The position numbers were made by a program, and so were the translations under genes. The notes below the pieces were generated by a model. It ran no database searches. It was given only the letters and a program-made list of their open reading frames with translations, and was not told the DNA's origin. Of a DNA stretch of 64,000 nucleotides, positions 42,286 to 54,649 are shown piece after piece (the stretch's first letter is position 1; the number at the start of each line of letters is the position of its first letter). The stretch comes from Epithemia pelagica (taxonomy: Eukaryota; Bacillariophyta; Bacillariophyceae; Surirellales; Surirellaceae): NCBI GenBank assembly GCA_946965045.2, contig OX337239.1:1674001-1738000 (forward strand). Reading direction: 5' to 3'.

Positions 42286-44739
42286 ATGTCTTCTCTTACC
42301 AGTAGACATCGCGCGCCACGCGCAAAAAGCCACGGAATCTTGCCGACTTCCCCACGAAAACAGCCGAAACGACAGGGATTTCGTCTCCAACACGATTCCG
42401 TGCCAATGAGGCCGGTCGCGGTTGCCGTGCCCCAGGACATGGACAATGGTGTCGATGTTTCTGGAGCGACAATGGACCCAACCACGATGACTGTCCCTGA
42501 GGAGAATGACTCTCCTCCACCACCACCAGCACCCTTGGTGGTGAACCCATACAAAAAGCTCAGCAAGGAGCAAGAGATGGGTGGGCAGAGTCAACGACGA
42601 AACAACCAAACAAAAAGGGCAAAGTCGTTAGCACAACAGAGAAGCAACAAGAAGAGGAAGCAACAAGAGGCAAAGCAGTTGAGGCAGCTCACGCTTGAGA
42701 AGAAAAAGGCCTTTGAGCCAGACAGGGACTGCACCATCTGCAGTTCCAAAAGGCTTGGGACCAAGCCTCCCAAGCGCCCCCATCACGTCTTCTGCCCGAA
42801 GAACACAAAGACCAGGGGCATACCAGACCACTTGGTAGAGGCCATGAAGGAGGAGGAACGACTGAAGAAAGAGGCCAACAAGGAAGTGACTTACCATCCA
42901 ATCATCATGAGGCAAGAAGATTTCAACCTCTTCTTTCGTCTCAACAATAAACCTGTCTCGGAAGCTTCAAATGAAGCAACGACCGTGACAGAGGACGATT
43001 TGAAACTTTCCAGGGTTCGAAAGGGGAAGCGGAACTGTATTGCGCGCACAGACTGCCTGATCAATAATCAGGTGACGTCCGCCGTTGGGTCCAATGAGTA
43101 TGTATTTATGCAATCGGTACTGGCTAAATACAAGGAGATAGAACAAGACGAGTCGATCACGTGTCCGAAAACAATGTACGCGCTTGCCAAGACTATTGCC
43201 GAAACTTGTTTGGAACGGAAGCGCGACGTGCGGTCACTTAAGCCGTTCATGCGAGACATGTGTTTGACTGTACCCGACGTGCGAAACAACAATAATGCCC
43301 TGTGGGACTCAATTGTAGGGCGACGTTTGTACATTGTTGACTGGGAGCTGTTTATGCCGGTGGAGTTTCAGAAAATTGGGCTTAAGTGTCCAAAGTGTAG
43401 CAACTGTACACTACAACGCGAGCGGACCAACCTTTCCAAGAGCAAAAGTCTATTCCCCATTTTTGGTCTTGATGGCGCACCGTCTTACGCCCTTGTCACG
43501 CACTACCATTGCAAGGAGTGCAATACCACGCATGCCGGCAACGACGGAGCACTTCTCAATTCGCTGCCTCCACATTTTGCGAAATGGTATCCGGTCGAAG
43601 CAAAGTGGGCTCGAGGTGCCCAGCACTTCGACATTACAACAACAACAGTGTTGGAGGAGGAGATGCTTACCTATGGCAATGGTGACCACTGTAGTGGACT
43701 ATTGTATGCTGCAATCAACAGGGATTATAGGAATAGAATAACTAACTATTACTCCTTCTGTGATGCAACACATCAGCAAGGGAAAGAGTATCCAGCGAAA
43801 GATGGAGAGTGGCTCACCAGGTATCCTCCTCTTGGTGAGACAATCAGACAGGCCTACCACAAGGCATCAAGATCCAGACTCAATCCCTGGAGAACAAGTG
43901 ACTATGAGAGGCACACCAGGGAAATCCAAGCAGTGGGCTGCCAAACAAGTTTTGCCCAAGACCACACCTTCCAAGCAGTCAAGAACTATCCCAAGAGGCT
44001 CAAGGCAGAAGCTGTATGGGATGCTGCCAATGAAGTAGGCGAGATTGCATGTGCAATCTTGGTTCCAAACTTGGAAACCAAGACCTTCTCCCATGCTGCC
44101 CAACAACTCTGCAGCCGTGGAAATTTTAACCCGAGCGTCATCTATTCCGACACATTCCCCCACAAGAGCGATTATTGGGTTGGATTGTTGGGTGAAGATG
44201 TAGTCCCAAGACTGGGACTCTTTCATTTCCTCCAGCGAATTATAAAGACCCTGCGCCATAAACACATGGACTTTGGTGACGCGTTGCGCAAATTGTTGGA
44301 TTGCATCTACGAGTATCACGATGGTGACTTCCATAAAGTCATCACGGCCCTGAAGAATGGCACCCTTGGAGGCAAGAAATGTAATGACAAGCAAATAGCA
44401 GAAATGAGACAGACCAAGGTTTTTCGCGAAAGATACGGCAAGTACTTACGGAAAATCATCCGCGCGTTCCAAACAATCGTGATGCGCCTGGAGGAGTGGA
44501 AGATAAAATATAAAGTGAGAAGTAGTAGTGACAGTGGGCCACCGGCACGAGGAAGGCTCGATCACAAGACACAACAACCATTGTTCACACAAGATACACA
44601 CTCAGCAATCAAAAACTGTAAAAAAAAGGCAGAGTTTCTCGCAGATCCGATTCCAATCGAAGACATGTATCGTGAGATCAAACCACACCCAAAATCAAGC
44701 CATCAATTTGTTAGAATTCTCACCGTCTATGGTGGTTAG
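42286..44739 (+). CDS. transposase-like protein, 5' exon (copy 3)
   Basis: Intact 817-codon frame. Variants: Q104R, QQGKEYPAK (unique Q to K), K669, R714, E776K. Zinc knuckle, zinc ribbon, D559 and D622 are all kept. By the same logic as copy 1 it should join to 45478-46517. Confidence 0.78.
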   Translation: MSSLTSRHRAPRAKSHGILPTSPRKQPKRQGFRLQHDSVPMRPVAVAVPQDMDNGVDVSGATMDPTTMTVPEENDSPPPPPAPLVVNPYKKLSKEQEMGGQSQRRNNQTKRAKSLAQQRSNKKRKQQEAKQLRQLTLEKKKAFEPDRDCTICSSKRLGTKPPKRPHHVFCPKNTKTRGIPDHLVEAMKEEERLKKEANKEVTYHPIIMRQEDFNLFFRLNNKPVSEASNEATTVTEDDLKLSRVRKGKRNCIARTDCLINNQVTSAVGSNEYVFMQSVLAKYKEIEQDESITCPKTMYALAKTIAETCLERKRDVRSLKPFMRDMCLTVPDVRNNNNALWDSIVGRRLYIVDWELFMPVEFQKIGLKCPKCSNCTLQRERTNLSKSKSLFPIFGLDGAPSYALVTHYHCKECNTTHAGNDGALLNSLPPHFAKWYPVEAKWARGAQHFDITTTTVLEEEMLTYGNGDHCSGLLYAAINRDYRNRITNYYSFCDATHQQGKEYPAKDGEWLTRYPPLGETIRQAYHKASRSRLNPWRTSDYERHTREIQAVGCQTSFAQDHTFQAVKNYPKRLKAEAVWDAANEVGEIACAILVPNLETKTFSHAAQQLCSRGNFNPSVIYSDTFPHKSDYWVGLLGEDVVPRLGLFHFLQRIIKTLRHKHMDFGDALRKLLDCIYEYHDGDFHKVITALKNGTLGGKKCNDKQIAEMRQTKVFRERYGKYLRKIIRAFQTIVMRLEEWKIKYKVRSSSDSGPPARGRLDHKTQQPLFTQDTHSAIKNCKKKAEFLADPIPIEDMYREIKPHPKSSHQFVRILTVYGG

Positions 44740-45477
44740 ATTCTACATCTCATCGATTCCCCATGTCACATAGCCTCGTGCTATCGCATCATGCCATCTA
44801 GCTTCGAGCTATGTTCCCTAGCTTCGCGCTATATCGACCTATATTTCTTCGCAAATCATGAAAAGTGAGAATAGATTGACGAACTCACTCTCAAGACTAA
44901 ACTGGGTCGTGCGGTATTACAACGGACGTAAATTTGGCCGTTGCTCGGACATTATACTAACGCCCTAAGCGTACGCGCCCGAAATCATCGAGCGCGCCCA
45001 AGCGACATCCGAGCGCTGTCGGCATCTATCCGACCCAACGGTCTAAGTATCCCAAGCACGACACACGATCACGCGAGACCATATTTCCATTCCCACAATC
45101 TACAAATTGTCAACAAGCTGCGCGCCATGAAAACAACTATGCCAACCCAAAGCAAGAGCTGTTGACCTTGTATATGTTATCCGTCCACATATACATGTCA
45201 TATACATCACATGAATCGACTCCAACTATTCCAAACCTGTTGCCGCCAAGAACCTATGACACATGACCCTTGGCAGGACCGAACATTTCACGTAGACCTA
45301 TCGTAGTAATCAACACACAATCTAACAATATCACCATTTATCACATCTCCTTTTGTGTCCCGACTATCCTTCTGATAGACTTCGACTTGCTTGCTTCTCT
45401 GACCCTGAGAAGCTTGTATCGGTTGGTGACCTACCTGATTGTCTGCTCTACCGAGCATCAATGTCCCTACGATTCAG

Positions 45478-46517
45478 AAAGAATTGTAACACAATTGTCC
45501 GAATGGGTCTCTTACCGAGGGGAATCCAAATTGGAGTCATGGCACAACAACTTGGCCCATTTCAGTAATGGGGGCACAAATGAAAAACTCTCGGACGACT
45601 TGAACTTGTGCGGAACAGCGCGGTACAACCGTCAGATTCAACACAAGCTGCGCTTTGTGTCAAAGACAACGGAACAACGCAACAAGAAAATGCCTGCGGC
45701 GTGGGAAACAGTGGTGAGTCATTGGAACCACCAGCAACTTGCCTTTATCAACAAGTTGGCCGTTCGATGCGGCGCATCCAAGTTGTTTGATGACGTCGAG
45801 CACTTACCGCAAGACAATGGTGAACGCTTTTTTTCTGAGTACTTGCAAGTTTATGAGCAACTCAACGAGGTCTGGAACATCTCGGTCCAACAGCATGACT
45901 TCTGTCCCTGTGAGAAATGTGAGGCTCAGCGCAATATGCAAGATGAAGAAACAATGCAAACAAGCGAGACACTGGAACAACAAGATACAGAACAATCACG
46001 AGAAAATGAAAAAGAGCAACAAGTTGAGGAAAAAGAAGAGCATCAAGACGAAGCAAACCAAGAAGATGACGATGATCCAATGTTGAGTGATGAGGAGGAA
46101 GAGCTGCCGCCACCACCAGCTCCAACAGTGCAACAGTCTTCTCCAACACGACCACAACGACCACCACCACAAACACAACAGCAACCTGCTCCCAAATCGC
46201 CACCAAGAACAGCAATACAACCGGCCCCCAGACCAATCACCATGCCACAACCACAAATGCCATCACTTCCACCATTGCTTCCGCCAAATACGCCGCTTGC
46301 TAGTGTTCATCACTTTCAGCAACAGCTGCTGCAGCAAGCGGCGTATTACTCGTCGTACCTTGGTTGCCAACCGCTCCATCAACAACCAACACATCCACAA
46401 CCGACTCAAAATTGTTGCATCCGCAATATTCAGTATTGGCAGAGGCCCAATCGTCGAGGCATCCCACCCCATGACAAATCTTGTTCCAACCATCCCAGTA
46501 ATGCATCGTACCCTTAA
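45478..46517 (+). CDS. transposase-like protein, 3' exon (copy 3)
   Basis: Intact counterpart of the copy 1 exon, with SYRGESKLESWH, the CPCEKCEAQ cluster and the full low-complexity tail. No stop. Confidence 0.65.
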
Positions 46518-47240
46518 AACACAACAACAACATCGGTTAGAGAGCAGCAAAAATCAACACAGCATCAACAGCCAACAGTCGCGACTTACCATGGAGGCCA
46601 GACACTTTAAGACAAAGATTCAAGAGATATAACAACAACAACGACGACAACAACAACAGTAGTGAGAAAACCATCGATCAGAAAATAATGAACTAACAAA
46701 AACTGTGCAAAACTTCTCATCCATGCCGTAGCTATGATTGCGCGATATACTGGAAACAATGTATGCCAATATCTTCGCACAGGCAATACAATCAGAGATC
46801 AAAGGCATATGTGAGGCTGACGATGTTTTGTATAGGTAAAAGACACACGGTGTCAGCACTTACCGTAGCCAGATACGTAGAACGACCGTAGGGAACTGCC
46901 AAATCCCCCTCCACCGGGACATTGGAGCAACACGTAGTCACCACACATCCCACACAGACCAGAAGCAGTGACAAATGGATCAACCAATGAGATCATAATA
47001 TGATGGTGGCAATCGCACGTTCGTAGCAAAGGGAATCTTACCACCAATTCTTCCTCTTTTTTCTTTTTTCCTTCTTCTTCTTCTTTTTTCTCTTCCTTTC
47101 TTTCCCCTCCTCTTCTGCGACTTCCCCCTATAAAGTCGCAAAAGGGGCTCGCGAAATAGAAGGCAGAAATATGATTGGGTTAGAAAACTCACAAGACATA
47201 GACAAGACATCAAAATACTTAACGAAAACTCACACAAGAC

Positions 47241-49694
47241 ATGTCTTCTCTTACCAGTAGACATCGCGCGCCACGCGCAAAAAGCCACGGAATCTTGCCG
47301 ACTTCCCCACGAAAACAGCCGAAACGACAGGGATTTCGTCTCCAACACGATTCCGTGCCAATGAGGCCGGTCGCGGTTGCCGTGCCCCAGGACATGGACA
47401 ATGGTGTCGATGTTTCTGGAGCGACAATGGACCCAACCACGATGACTGTCCCTGAGGAGAATGACTCTCCTCCACCACCACCAGCACCCTTGGTGGTGAA
47501 CCCATACAAAAAGCTCAGCAAGGAGCTAGAGATGGGTGAGCAGAGTCAACGACGAAACAACCAAACAAAAAGGGCAAAGTCGTTAGCACAACAGAGAAGC
47601 AACAAGAAGAGGAAGCAACAAGAGGCAAAGCAGTTGAGGCAGCTCACGCTTGAGAAGAAAAAGGCCTTTGAGCCAGACAGGGACTGCACCATCTGCAGTT
47701 CCAAAAGGCTTGGGACCAAGCCTCCCAAGCGCCCCCATCACGTCTTCTGCCCGAAGAACACAAAGACCAGGGGCATACCAGACCACTTGGTAGAGGCCAT
47801 GAAGGAGGAGGAACGACTGAAGAAAGAGGCCAACAAGGAAGTGACTTACCATCCAATCATCATGAGGCAAGAAGATTTCAACCTCTTCTTTCGTCTCAAC
47901 AATAAACCTGTCTCGGAAGCTTCAAATGAAGCAACGACCGTGACAGAGGACGATTTGAAACTTTCCAGGGTTCGAAAGGGGAAGCGCAACTGTATTGCGC
48001 GCACGGACTGCCTGATCAATAATCAGGTGACGTCCGCCGTTGGGTCCAATGAGTATGTATTTATGCAATCGGTACTGGCTAAATACAAGGAGATAGAACA
48101 AGACGAGTCGATCACGTGTCCGAAAACAATGTACGCGCTTGCCAAGACTATTGCCGAAACTTGTTTGGAACGGAAGCGCGACGTGCGGTCACTTAAGCCG
48201 TTCATGCGAGACATGTGTTTGACTGTACCCGACGTGCGAAACAACAATAATGCCCTGTGGGACTCAATTGTAGGGCGACGTTTGTACATTGTTGACTGGG
48301 AGCTGTTTATGCCGGTGGAGTTTCAGAAAATTGGGCTTAAGTGTCCAAAGTGTAGCAACTGTACACTACAACGCGAGCGGACCAACCTTTCCAAGAGCAA
48401 AAGTCTATTCCCCATTTTTGGTCTTGATGGCGCACCGTCTTACGCCCTTGTCACGCACTACCATTGCAAGGAGTGCAATACCACGCATGCCGGCAACGAC
48501 GGAGCACTTCTCAATTCGCTGCCTCCACATTTTGCGAAATGGTATCCGGTCGAAGCAAAGTGGGCTCGAGGTGCCCAGCACTTCGACATTACAACAACAA
48601 CAGTGTTGGAGGAGGAGATGCTTACCTATGGCAATGGTGACCACTGTAGTGGACTATTGTATGCTGCAATCAACAGGGATTATAGGAATAGAATAACTAA
48701 CTATTACTCCTTCTGTGATGCAACACATCAGCAAGGGCAAGAGTATCCAGCGAAAGATGGAGAGTGGCTCACCAGGTATCCTCCTCTTGGTGAGACAATC
48801 AGACAGGCCTACCACAAGGCATCAAGATCCAGACTCAATCCCTGGAGAACAAGTGACTATGAGAGGCACACCAGGGAAATCCAAGCAGTGGGCTGCCAAA
48901 CAAGTTTTGCCCAAGACCACACCTTCCAAGCAGTCAAGAACTATCCCAAGAGGCTCAAGGCAGAAGCTGTATGGGATGCTGCCAATGAAGTAGGCGAGAT
49001 TGCATGTGCAATCTTGGTTCCAAACTTGGAAACCAAGACCTTCTCCCATGCTGCCCAACAACTCTGCAGCCGTGGAAATTTTAACCCGAGCGTCATCTAT
49101 TCCGACACATTCCCCCACAAGAGCGATTATTGGGTTGGATTGTTGGGTGAAGATGTAGTCCCAAGACTGGGACTCTTTCATTTCCTCCAGCGAATTATAA
49201 AGACCCTGCGCCATAAACACATGGACTTTGGTGACGCGTTGCGCGAATTGTTGGATTGCATCTACGAGTATCACGATGGTGACTTCCATAAAGTCATCAC
49301 GGCCCTGAAGAATGGCACCCTTGGAGGCAAGAAATGTAATGACAAGCAAATAGCAGAAATGAGACAGACCAAGGTTTTTCGCGAAAGATACGGCAAGTAC
49401 TTACGGAAAATCATCCGCGCGTTCCAAACAATCGTGATGCGCCTGGAGGAGTGGAAGATAAAATATAAAGTGAGAAGTAGTAGTGACAGTGGGCCACCGG
49501 CACGAGGAAGGCTCGATCACAAGACACAACAACCATTGTTCACACAAGATACACACTCAGCAATCAAAAACTGTAAAAAAAAGGCAGAGTTTCTCGCAGA
49601 TCCGATTCCAATCGAAGACATGTATCGTGAGATCAAACCACACCCAAAATCAAGCCATCAATTTGTTAGAATTCTCACCGTCTATGGTGGTTAG
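47241..49694 (+). CDS. transposase-like protein, 5' exon (copy 4)
   Basis: Intact 817-codon frame. Variants: unique KELEMGEQ (two changes), Q104R, K669E, R714, E776K. Zinc and Asp motifs are kept. Joins to 50433-51472 by the inferred splice. Confidence 0.78.
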   Translation: MSSLTSRHRAPRAKSHGILPTSPRKQPKRQGFRLQHDSVPMRPVAVAVPQDMDNGVDVSGATMDPTTMTVPEENDSPPPPPAPLVVNPYKKLSKELEMGEQSQRRNNQTKRAKSLAQQRSNKKRKQQEAKQLRQLTLEKKKAFEPDRDCTICSSKRLGTKPPKRPHHVFCPKNTKTRGIPDHLVEAMKEEERLKKEANKEVTYHPIIMRQEDFNLFFRLNNKPVSEASNEATTVTEDDLKLSRVRKGKRNCIARTDCLINNQVTSAVGSNEYVFMQSVLAKYKEIEQDESITCPKTMYALAKTIAETCLERKRDVRSLKPFMRDMCLTVPDVRNNNNALWDSIVGRRLYIVDWELFMPVEFQKIGLKCPKCSNCTLQRERTNLSKSKSLFPIFGLDGAPSYALVTHYHCKECNTTHAGNDGALLNSLPPHFAKWYPVEAKWARGAQHFDITTTTVLEEEMLTYGNGDHCSGLLYAAINRDYRNRITNYYSFCDATHQQGQEYPAKDGEWLTRYPPLGETIRQAYHKASRSRLNPWRTSDYERHTREIQAVGCQTSFAQDHTFQAVKNYPKRLKAEAVWDAANEVGEIACAILVPNLETKTFSHAAQQLCSRGNFNPSVIYSDTFPHKSDYWVGLLGEDVVPRLGLFHFLQRIIKTLRHKHMDFGDALRELLDCIYEYHDGDFHKVITALKNGTLGGKKCNDKQIAEMRQTKVFRERYGKYLRKIIRAFQTIVMRLEEWKIKYKVRSSSDSGPPARGRLDHKTQQPLFTQDTHSAIKNCKKKAEFLADPIPIEDMYREIKPHPKSSHQFVRILTVYGG

Positions 49695-50432
49695 ATTCTA
49701 CATCTCATCGATTCCCCATGTCACATAGCCTCGTGCTATCGCATCATGCCATCTAGCTTCGAGCTATGTTCCCTAGCTTCGCGCTATATCGACCTATATT
49801 TCTTCGCAAATCATGAAAAGTGAGAATAGATTGACGAACTCACTCTCAAGACTAAACTGGGTCGTGCGGTATTACAACGGACGTAAATTTGGCCGTTGCT
49901 CGGACATTATACTAACGCCCTAAGCGTACGCGCCCGAAATCATCGAGCGCGCCCAAGCGACATCCGAGCGCTGTCGGCATCTATCCGACCCAACGGTCTA
50001 AGTATCCCAAGCACGACACACGATCACACGAGACCATATTTCCATTCCCACAATCTCGAAATTGTCAACAAGCTGCGCGCCATGAAAACAACTATGCCAA
50101 CCCAAAGCAAGAGCTGTTGACCTTGTATATGTTATCCGTCCACATATACATGTCATATACATCACATGAATCGACTCCAACTATTCCAAACCTGTTGCCG
50201 CCAAGAACCTATGACACATGACCCTTGGCAGGACCGAACATTTCACGTAGACCTATCGTAGTAATCAACACACAATCTAACAATATCACCATTTATCACA
50301 TCTCCTTTTGTGTCCCGACTATCCTTCTGATAGACTTCGACTTGCTTGCTTCTCTGACCCTGAGAAGCTTGTATCGGTTGGTGACCTACTTGATTGTCTG
50401 CTCTACCGAGCATCAATGTCCCTACGATTCAG

Positions 50433-51472
50433 AAAGAATTGTAACACAATTGTCCGAATGGGTCTCTTACCGAGGGGAATCCAAATTGGAGTCATGGCAC
50501 AACAACTTGGCCCATTTCAGTAATGGGGGCACAAATGAAAAACTCTCGGACGACTTGAACTTGTGCGGAACAGCGCGGTACAACCGTCAGATTCAACACA
50601 AGCTGCGCTTTGTGTCAAAGACAACGGAACAACGCAACAAGAAAATGCCTGCGGCGTGGGAAACAGTGGTGAGTCATTGGAACCACCAGCAACTTGCCTT
50701 TATCAACAAGTTGGCCGTTCGATGCGGCGCATCCAAGTTGTTTGATGACGTCGAGCACTTACCGCAAGACAATGGTGAACGCTTTTTTTCTGAGTACTTG
50801 CAAGTTTATGAGCAACTCAACGAGGTCTGGAACATCTCGGTCCAACAGCATGACTTCTGTCCCTGTGAGAAATGTGAGGCTCAGCGCAATATGCAAGATG
50901 AAGAAACAATGCAAACAAGCGAGACACTGGAACAACAAGATACAGAACAATCACGAGAAAATGAAAAAGAGCAACAAGTTGAGGAAAAAGAAGAGCATCA
51001 AGACGAAGCAAACCAAGAAGATGACGATGATCCAATGTTGAGTGATGAGGAGGAAGAGCTGCCGCCACCACCAGCTCCAACAGTGCAACAGTCTTCTCCA
51101 ACACGACCACAACGACCACCACCACAAACACAACAGCAACCTGCTCCCAAATCGCCACCAAGAACAGCAATACAACCGGCCCCCAGACCAATCACCATGC
51201 CACAACCACAAATGCCATCACTTCCACCATTGCTTCCGCCAAATACGCCGCTTGCTAGTGTTCATCACTTTCAGCAACAGCTGCTGCAGCAAGCGGCGTA
51301 TTACTCGTCGTACCTTGGTTGCCAACCGCTCCATCAACAACCAACACATCCACAACCGACTCAAAATTGTTGCATCCGCAATATTCAGTATTGGCAGAGG
51401 CCCAATCGTCGAGGCATCCCACCCCATGACAAATCTTGTTCCAACCATCCCAGTAATGCATCGTACCCTTAA
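50433..51472 (+). CDS. transposase-like protein, 3' exon (copy 4)
   Basis: Intact counterpart with SYRGESKLESWH and the complete tail. Confidence 0.65.
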
Positions 51473-52195
51473 AACACAACAACAACATCGGTTAGAGAGC
51501 AGCAAAAATCAACACAGCATCAACAGCCAACAGTCGCGACTTACCATGGAGGCCAGACACTTTAAGACAAAGATTCAAGAGATATAACAACAACAACGAC
51601 GACAACAACAACAGTAGTGAGAAAACCATCGATCAGAAAATAATGAACTAACAAAAACTGTGCAAAACTTCTCGTCCATGCCGTAGCTATGATTGCGCGA
51701 TATACTGGAAACAATGTATGCCAATATCTTCGCACAGGCAATACAATCAGAGATCAAAGGCATATGTGAGGCTGACGATGTTTTGTATAGGTAAAAGACA
51801 CACGGTGTCAGCACTTACCGTAGCCAGATACGTAGAACGACCGTAGGGAACTGCCAAATCCCCCTCCACCGGGACATTGGAGCAACACGTAGTCACCACA
51901 CATCCCACACAGACCAGAAGCAGTGACAAATGGATCAACCAATGAGATCATAATATGATGGTGGCAATCGCACGTTCGTAGCAAAGGGAATCTTACCACT
52001 AATTCTTCCTCTTTTTTCTTTTTTCCTTCTTCTTCTTCTTTTTTCTCTTCCTTTCTTTCCCCTCCTCTTCTGCGACTTCCCCCTATAAAGTCGCAAAAGG
52101 GGCTCACGAAATAGAAGGCAGAAATATGATTGGGTTAGAAAACTCACAAGACATAGACAAGACATCAAAATACTTAACGAAAACTCACACAAGAC

Positions 52196-54649
52196 ATGTC
52201 TTCTCTTACCAGTAGACATCGCGCGCCACGCGCAAAAAGCCACGGAATCTTGCCGACTTCCCCACGAAAACAGCCGAAACGACAGGGATTTCGTCTCCAA
52301 CACGATTCCGTGCCAATGAGGCCGGTCGCGGTTGCCGTGCCCCAGGACATGGACAATGGTGTCGATGTTTCTGGAGCGACAATGGACCCAACCACGATGA
52401 CTGTCCCTGAGGAGAATGACTCTCCTCCACCACCACCAGCACCCTTGGTGGTGAACCCATACAAAAAGCTCAGCAAGGAGCAAGAGATGGGTGGGCAGAG
52501 TCAACAACGAAACAACCAAACAAAAAGGGCAAAGTCGTTAGCACAACAGAGAAGCAACAAGAAGAGGAAGCAACAAGAGGCAAAGCAGTTGAGGCAGCTC
52601 ACGCTTGAGAAGAAAAAGGCCTTTGAGCCAGACAGGGACTGCACCATCTGCAGTTCCAAAAGGCTTGGGACCAAGCCTCCCAAGCGCCCCCATCACGTCT
52701 TCTGCCCGAAGAACACAAAGACCAGGGGCATACCAGACCACTTGGTAGAGGCCATGAAGGAGGAGGAACGACTGAAGAAAGAGGCCAACAAGGAAGTGAC
52801 TTACCATCCAATCATCATGAGGCAAGAAGATTTCAACCTCTTCTTTCGTCTCAACAATAAACCTGTCTCGGAAGCTTCAAATGAAGCAACGACCGTGACA
52901 GAGGACGATTTGAAACTTTCCAGGGTTCGAAAGGGGAAGCGGAACTGTATTGCGCGCACGGACTGCCTGATCAATAATCAGGTGACGTCCGCCGTTGGGT
53001 CCAATGAGTATGTATTTATGCAATCGGTACTGGCTAAATACAAGGAGATAGAACAAGACGAGTCGATCACGTGTCCGAAAACAATGTACGCGCTTGCCAA
53101 GACTATTGCCGAAACTTGTTTGGAACGGAAGCGCGACGTGCGGTCACTTAAGCCGTTCATGCGAGACATGTGTTTGACTGTACCCGACGTGCGAAACAAC
53201 AATAATGCCCTGTGGGACTCAATTGTAGGGCGACGTTTGTACATTGTTGACTGGGAGCTGTTTATGCCGGTGGAGTTTCAGAAAATTGGGCTTAAGTGTC
53301 CAAAGTGTAGCAACTGTACACTACAACGCGAGCGGACCAACCTTTCCAAGAGCAAAAGTCTATTCCCCATTTTTGGTCTTGATGGCGCACCGTCTTACGC
53401 CCTTGTCACGCACTACCATTGCAAGGAGTGCAATACCACGCATGCCGGCAACGACGGAGCACTTCTCAATTCGCTGCCTCCACATTTTGCGAAATGGTAT
53501 CCGGTCGAAGCAAAGTGGGCTCGAGGTGCCCAGCACTTCGACATTACAACAACAACAGTGTTGGAGGAGGAGATGCTTACCTATGGCAATGGTGACCACT
53601 GTAGTGGACTATTGTATGCTGCAATCAACAGGGATTATAGGAATAGAATAACTAACTATTACTCCTTCTGTGATGCAACACATCAGCAAGGGCAAGAGTA
53701 TCCAGCGAAAGATGGAGAGTGGCTTACCAGGTATCCTCCTCTTGGTGAGACAATCAGACAGGCCTACCACAAGGCATCAAGATCCAGACTCAATCCCTGG
53801 AGAACAAGTGACTATGAGAGGCACACCAGGGAAATCCAAGCAGTGGGCTGCCAAACAAGTTTTGCCCAAGACCACACCTTCCAAGCAGTCAAGAACTATC
53901 CCAAGAGGCTCAAGGCAGAAGCTGTATGGGATGCTGCCAATGAAGTAGGCGAGATTGCATGTGCAATCTTGGTTCCAAACTTGGAAACCAAGACCTTCTC
54001 CCATGCTGCCCAACAACTCTGCAGCCGTGGAAATTTTAACCCGAGCGTCATCTATTCCGACACATTCCCCCACAAGAGCGATTATTGGGTTGGATTGTTG
54101 GGTGAAGATGTAGTCCCAAGACTGGGACTCTTTCATTTCCTCCAGCGAATTATAAAGACCCTGCGCCATAAACACATGGACTTTGGTGACGCGTTGCGCG
54201 AATTGTTGGATTGCATCTACGAGTATCACGATGGTGACTTCCATAAAGTCATCACGGCCCTGAAGAATGGCACCCTTGGAGGCAAGAAATGTAATGACAA
54301 GCAAATAGCAGAAATGAGACAGACCAAGGTTTTTTGCGAAAGATACGGCAAGTACTTACGGAAAATCATCCGCGCGTTCCAAACAATCGTGATGCGCCTG
54401 GAGGAGTGGAAGATAAAATATAAAGTGAGAAGTAGTAGTGACAGTGGGCCACCGGCACGAGGAAGGCTCGATCACAAGACACAACAACCATTGTTCACAC
54501 AAGATACACACTCAGCAATCGAAAACTGTAAAAAAAAGGCAGAGTTTCTCGCAGATCCGATTCCAATCGAAGACATGTATCGTGAGATCAAACCACACCC
54601 AAAATCAAGCCATCAATTTGTTAGAATTCTCACCGTCTATGGTGGTTAG
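52196..54649 (+). CDS. transposase-like protein, 5' exon (copy 5)
   Basis: Intact 817-codon frame with Q104, K669E, R714C and E776, i.e. closest to copy 2 at the 3' end but keeping C170. Its partner exon is destroyed, so a full-length product is not expected. Confidence 0.75.
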   Translation: MSSLTSRHRAPRAKSHGILPTSPRKQPKRQGFRLQHDSVPMRPVAVAVPQDMDNGVDVSGATMDPTTMTVPEENDSPPPPPAPLVVNPYKKLSKEQEMGGQSQQRNNQTKRAKSLAQQRSNKKRKQQEAKQLRQLTLEKKKAFEPDRDCTICSSKRLGTKPPKRPHHVFCPKNTKTRGIPDHLVEAMKEEERLKKEANKEVTYHPIIMRQEDFNLFFRLNNKPVSEASNEATTVTEDDLKLSRVRKGKRNCIARTDCLINNQVTSAVGSNEYVFMQSVLAKYKEIEQDESITCPKTMYALAKTIAETCLERKRDVRSLKPFMRDMCLTVPDVRNNNNALWDSIVGRRLYIVDWELFMPVEFQKIGLKCPKCSNCTLQRERTNLSKSKSLFPIFGLDGAPSYALVTHYHCKECNTTHAGNDGALLNSLPPHFAKWYPVEAKWARGAQHFDITTTTVLEEEMLTYGNGDHCSGLLYAAINRDYRNRITNYYSFCDATHQQGQEYPAKDGEWLTRYPPLGETIRQAYHKASRSRLNPWRTSDYERHTREIQAVGCQTSFAQDHTFQAVKNYPKRLKAEAVWDAANEVGEIACAILVPNLETKTFSHAAQQLCSRGNFNPSVIYSDTFPHKSDYWVGLLGEDVVPRLGLFHFLQRIIKTLRHKHMDFGDALRELLDCIYEYHDGDFHKVITALKNGTLGGKKCNDKQIAEMRQTKVFCERYGKYLRKIIRAFQTIVMRLEEWKIKYKVRSSSDSGPPARGRLDHKTQQPLFTQDTHSAIENCKKKAEFLADPIPIEDMYREIKPHPKSSHQFVRILTVYGG

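Larger units (their letters stand above)
42183..47137 (+). repeat. tandem unit, copy 3 (4955 bp)
   Basis: Full-length, apparently intact unit. Shares Q104R and E776K with copy 4 but K669 with copy 1, a mosaic pattern. Confidence 0.92.
47138..52092 (+). repeat. tandem unit, copy 4 (4955 bp)
   Basis: Full-length, apparently intact unit. Shares Q104R and E776K with copy 3 but K669E with copies 2 and 5. Confidence 0.92.
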
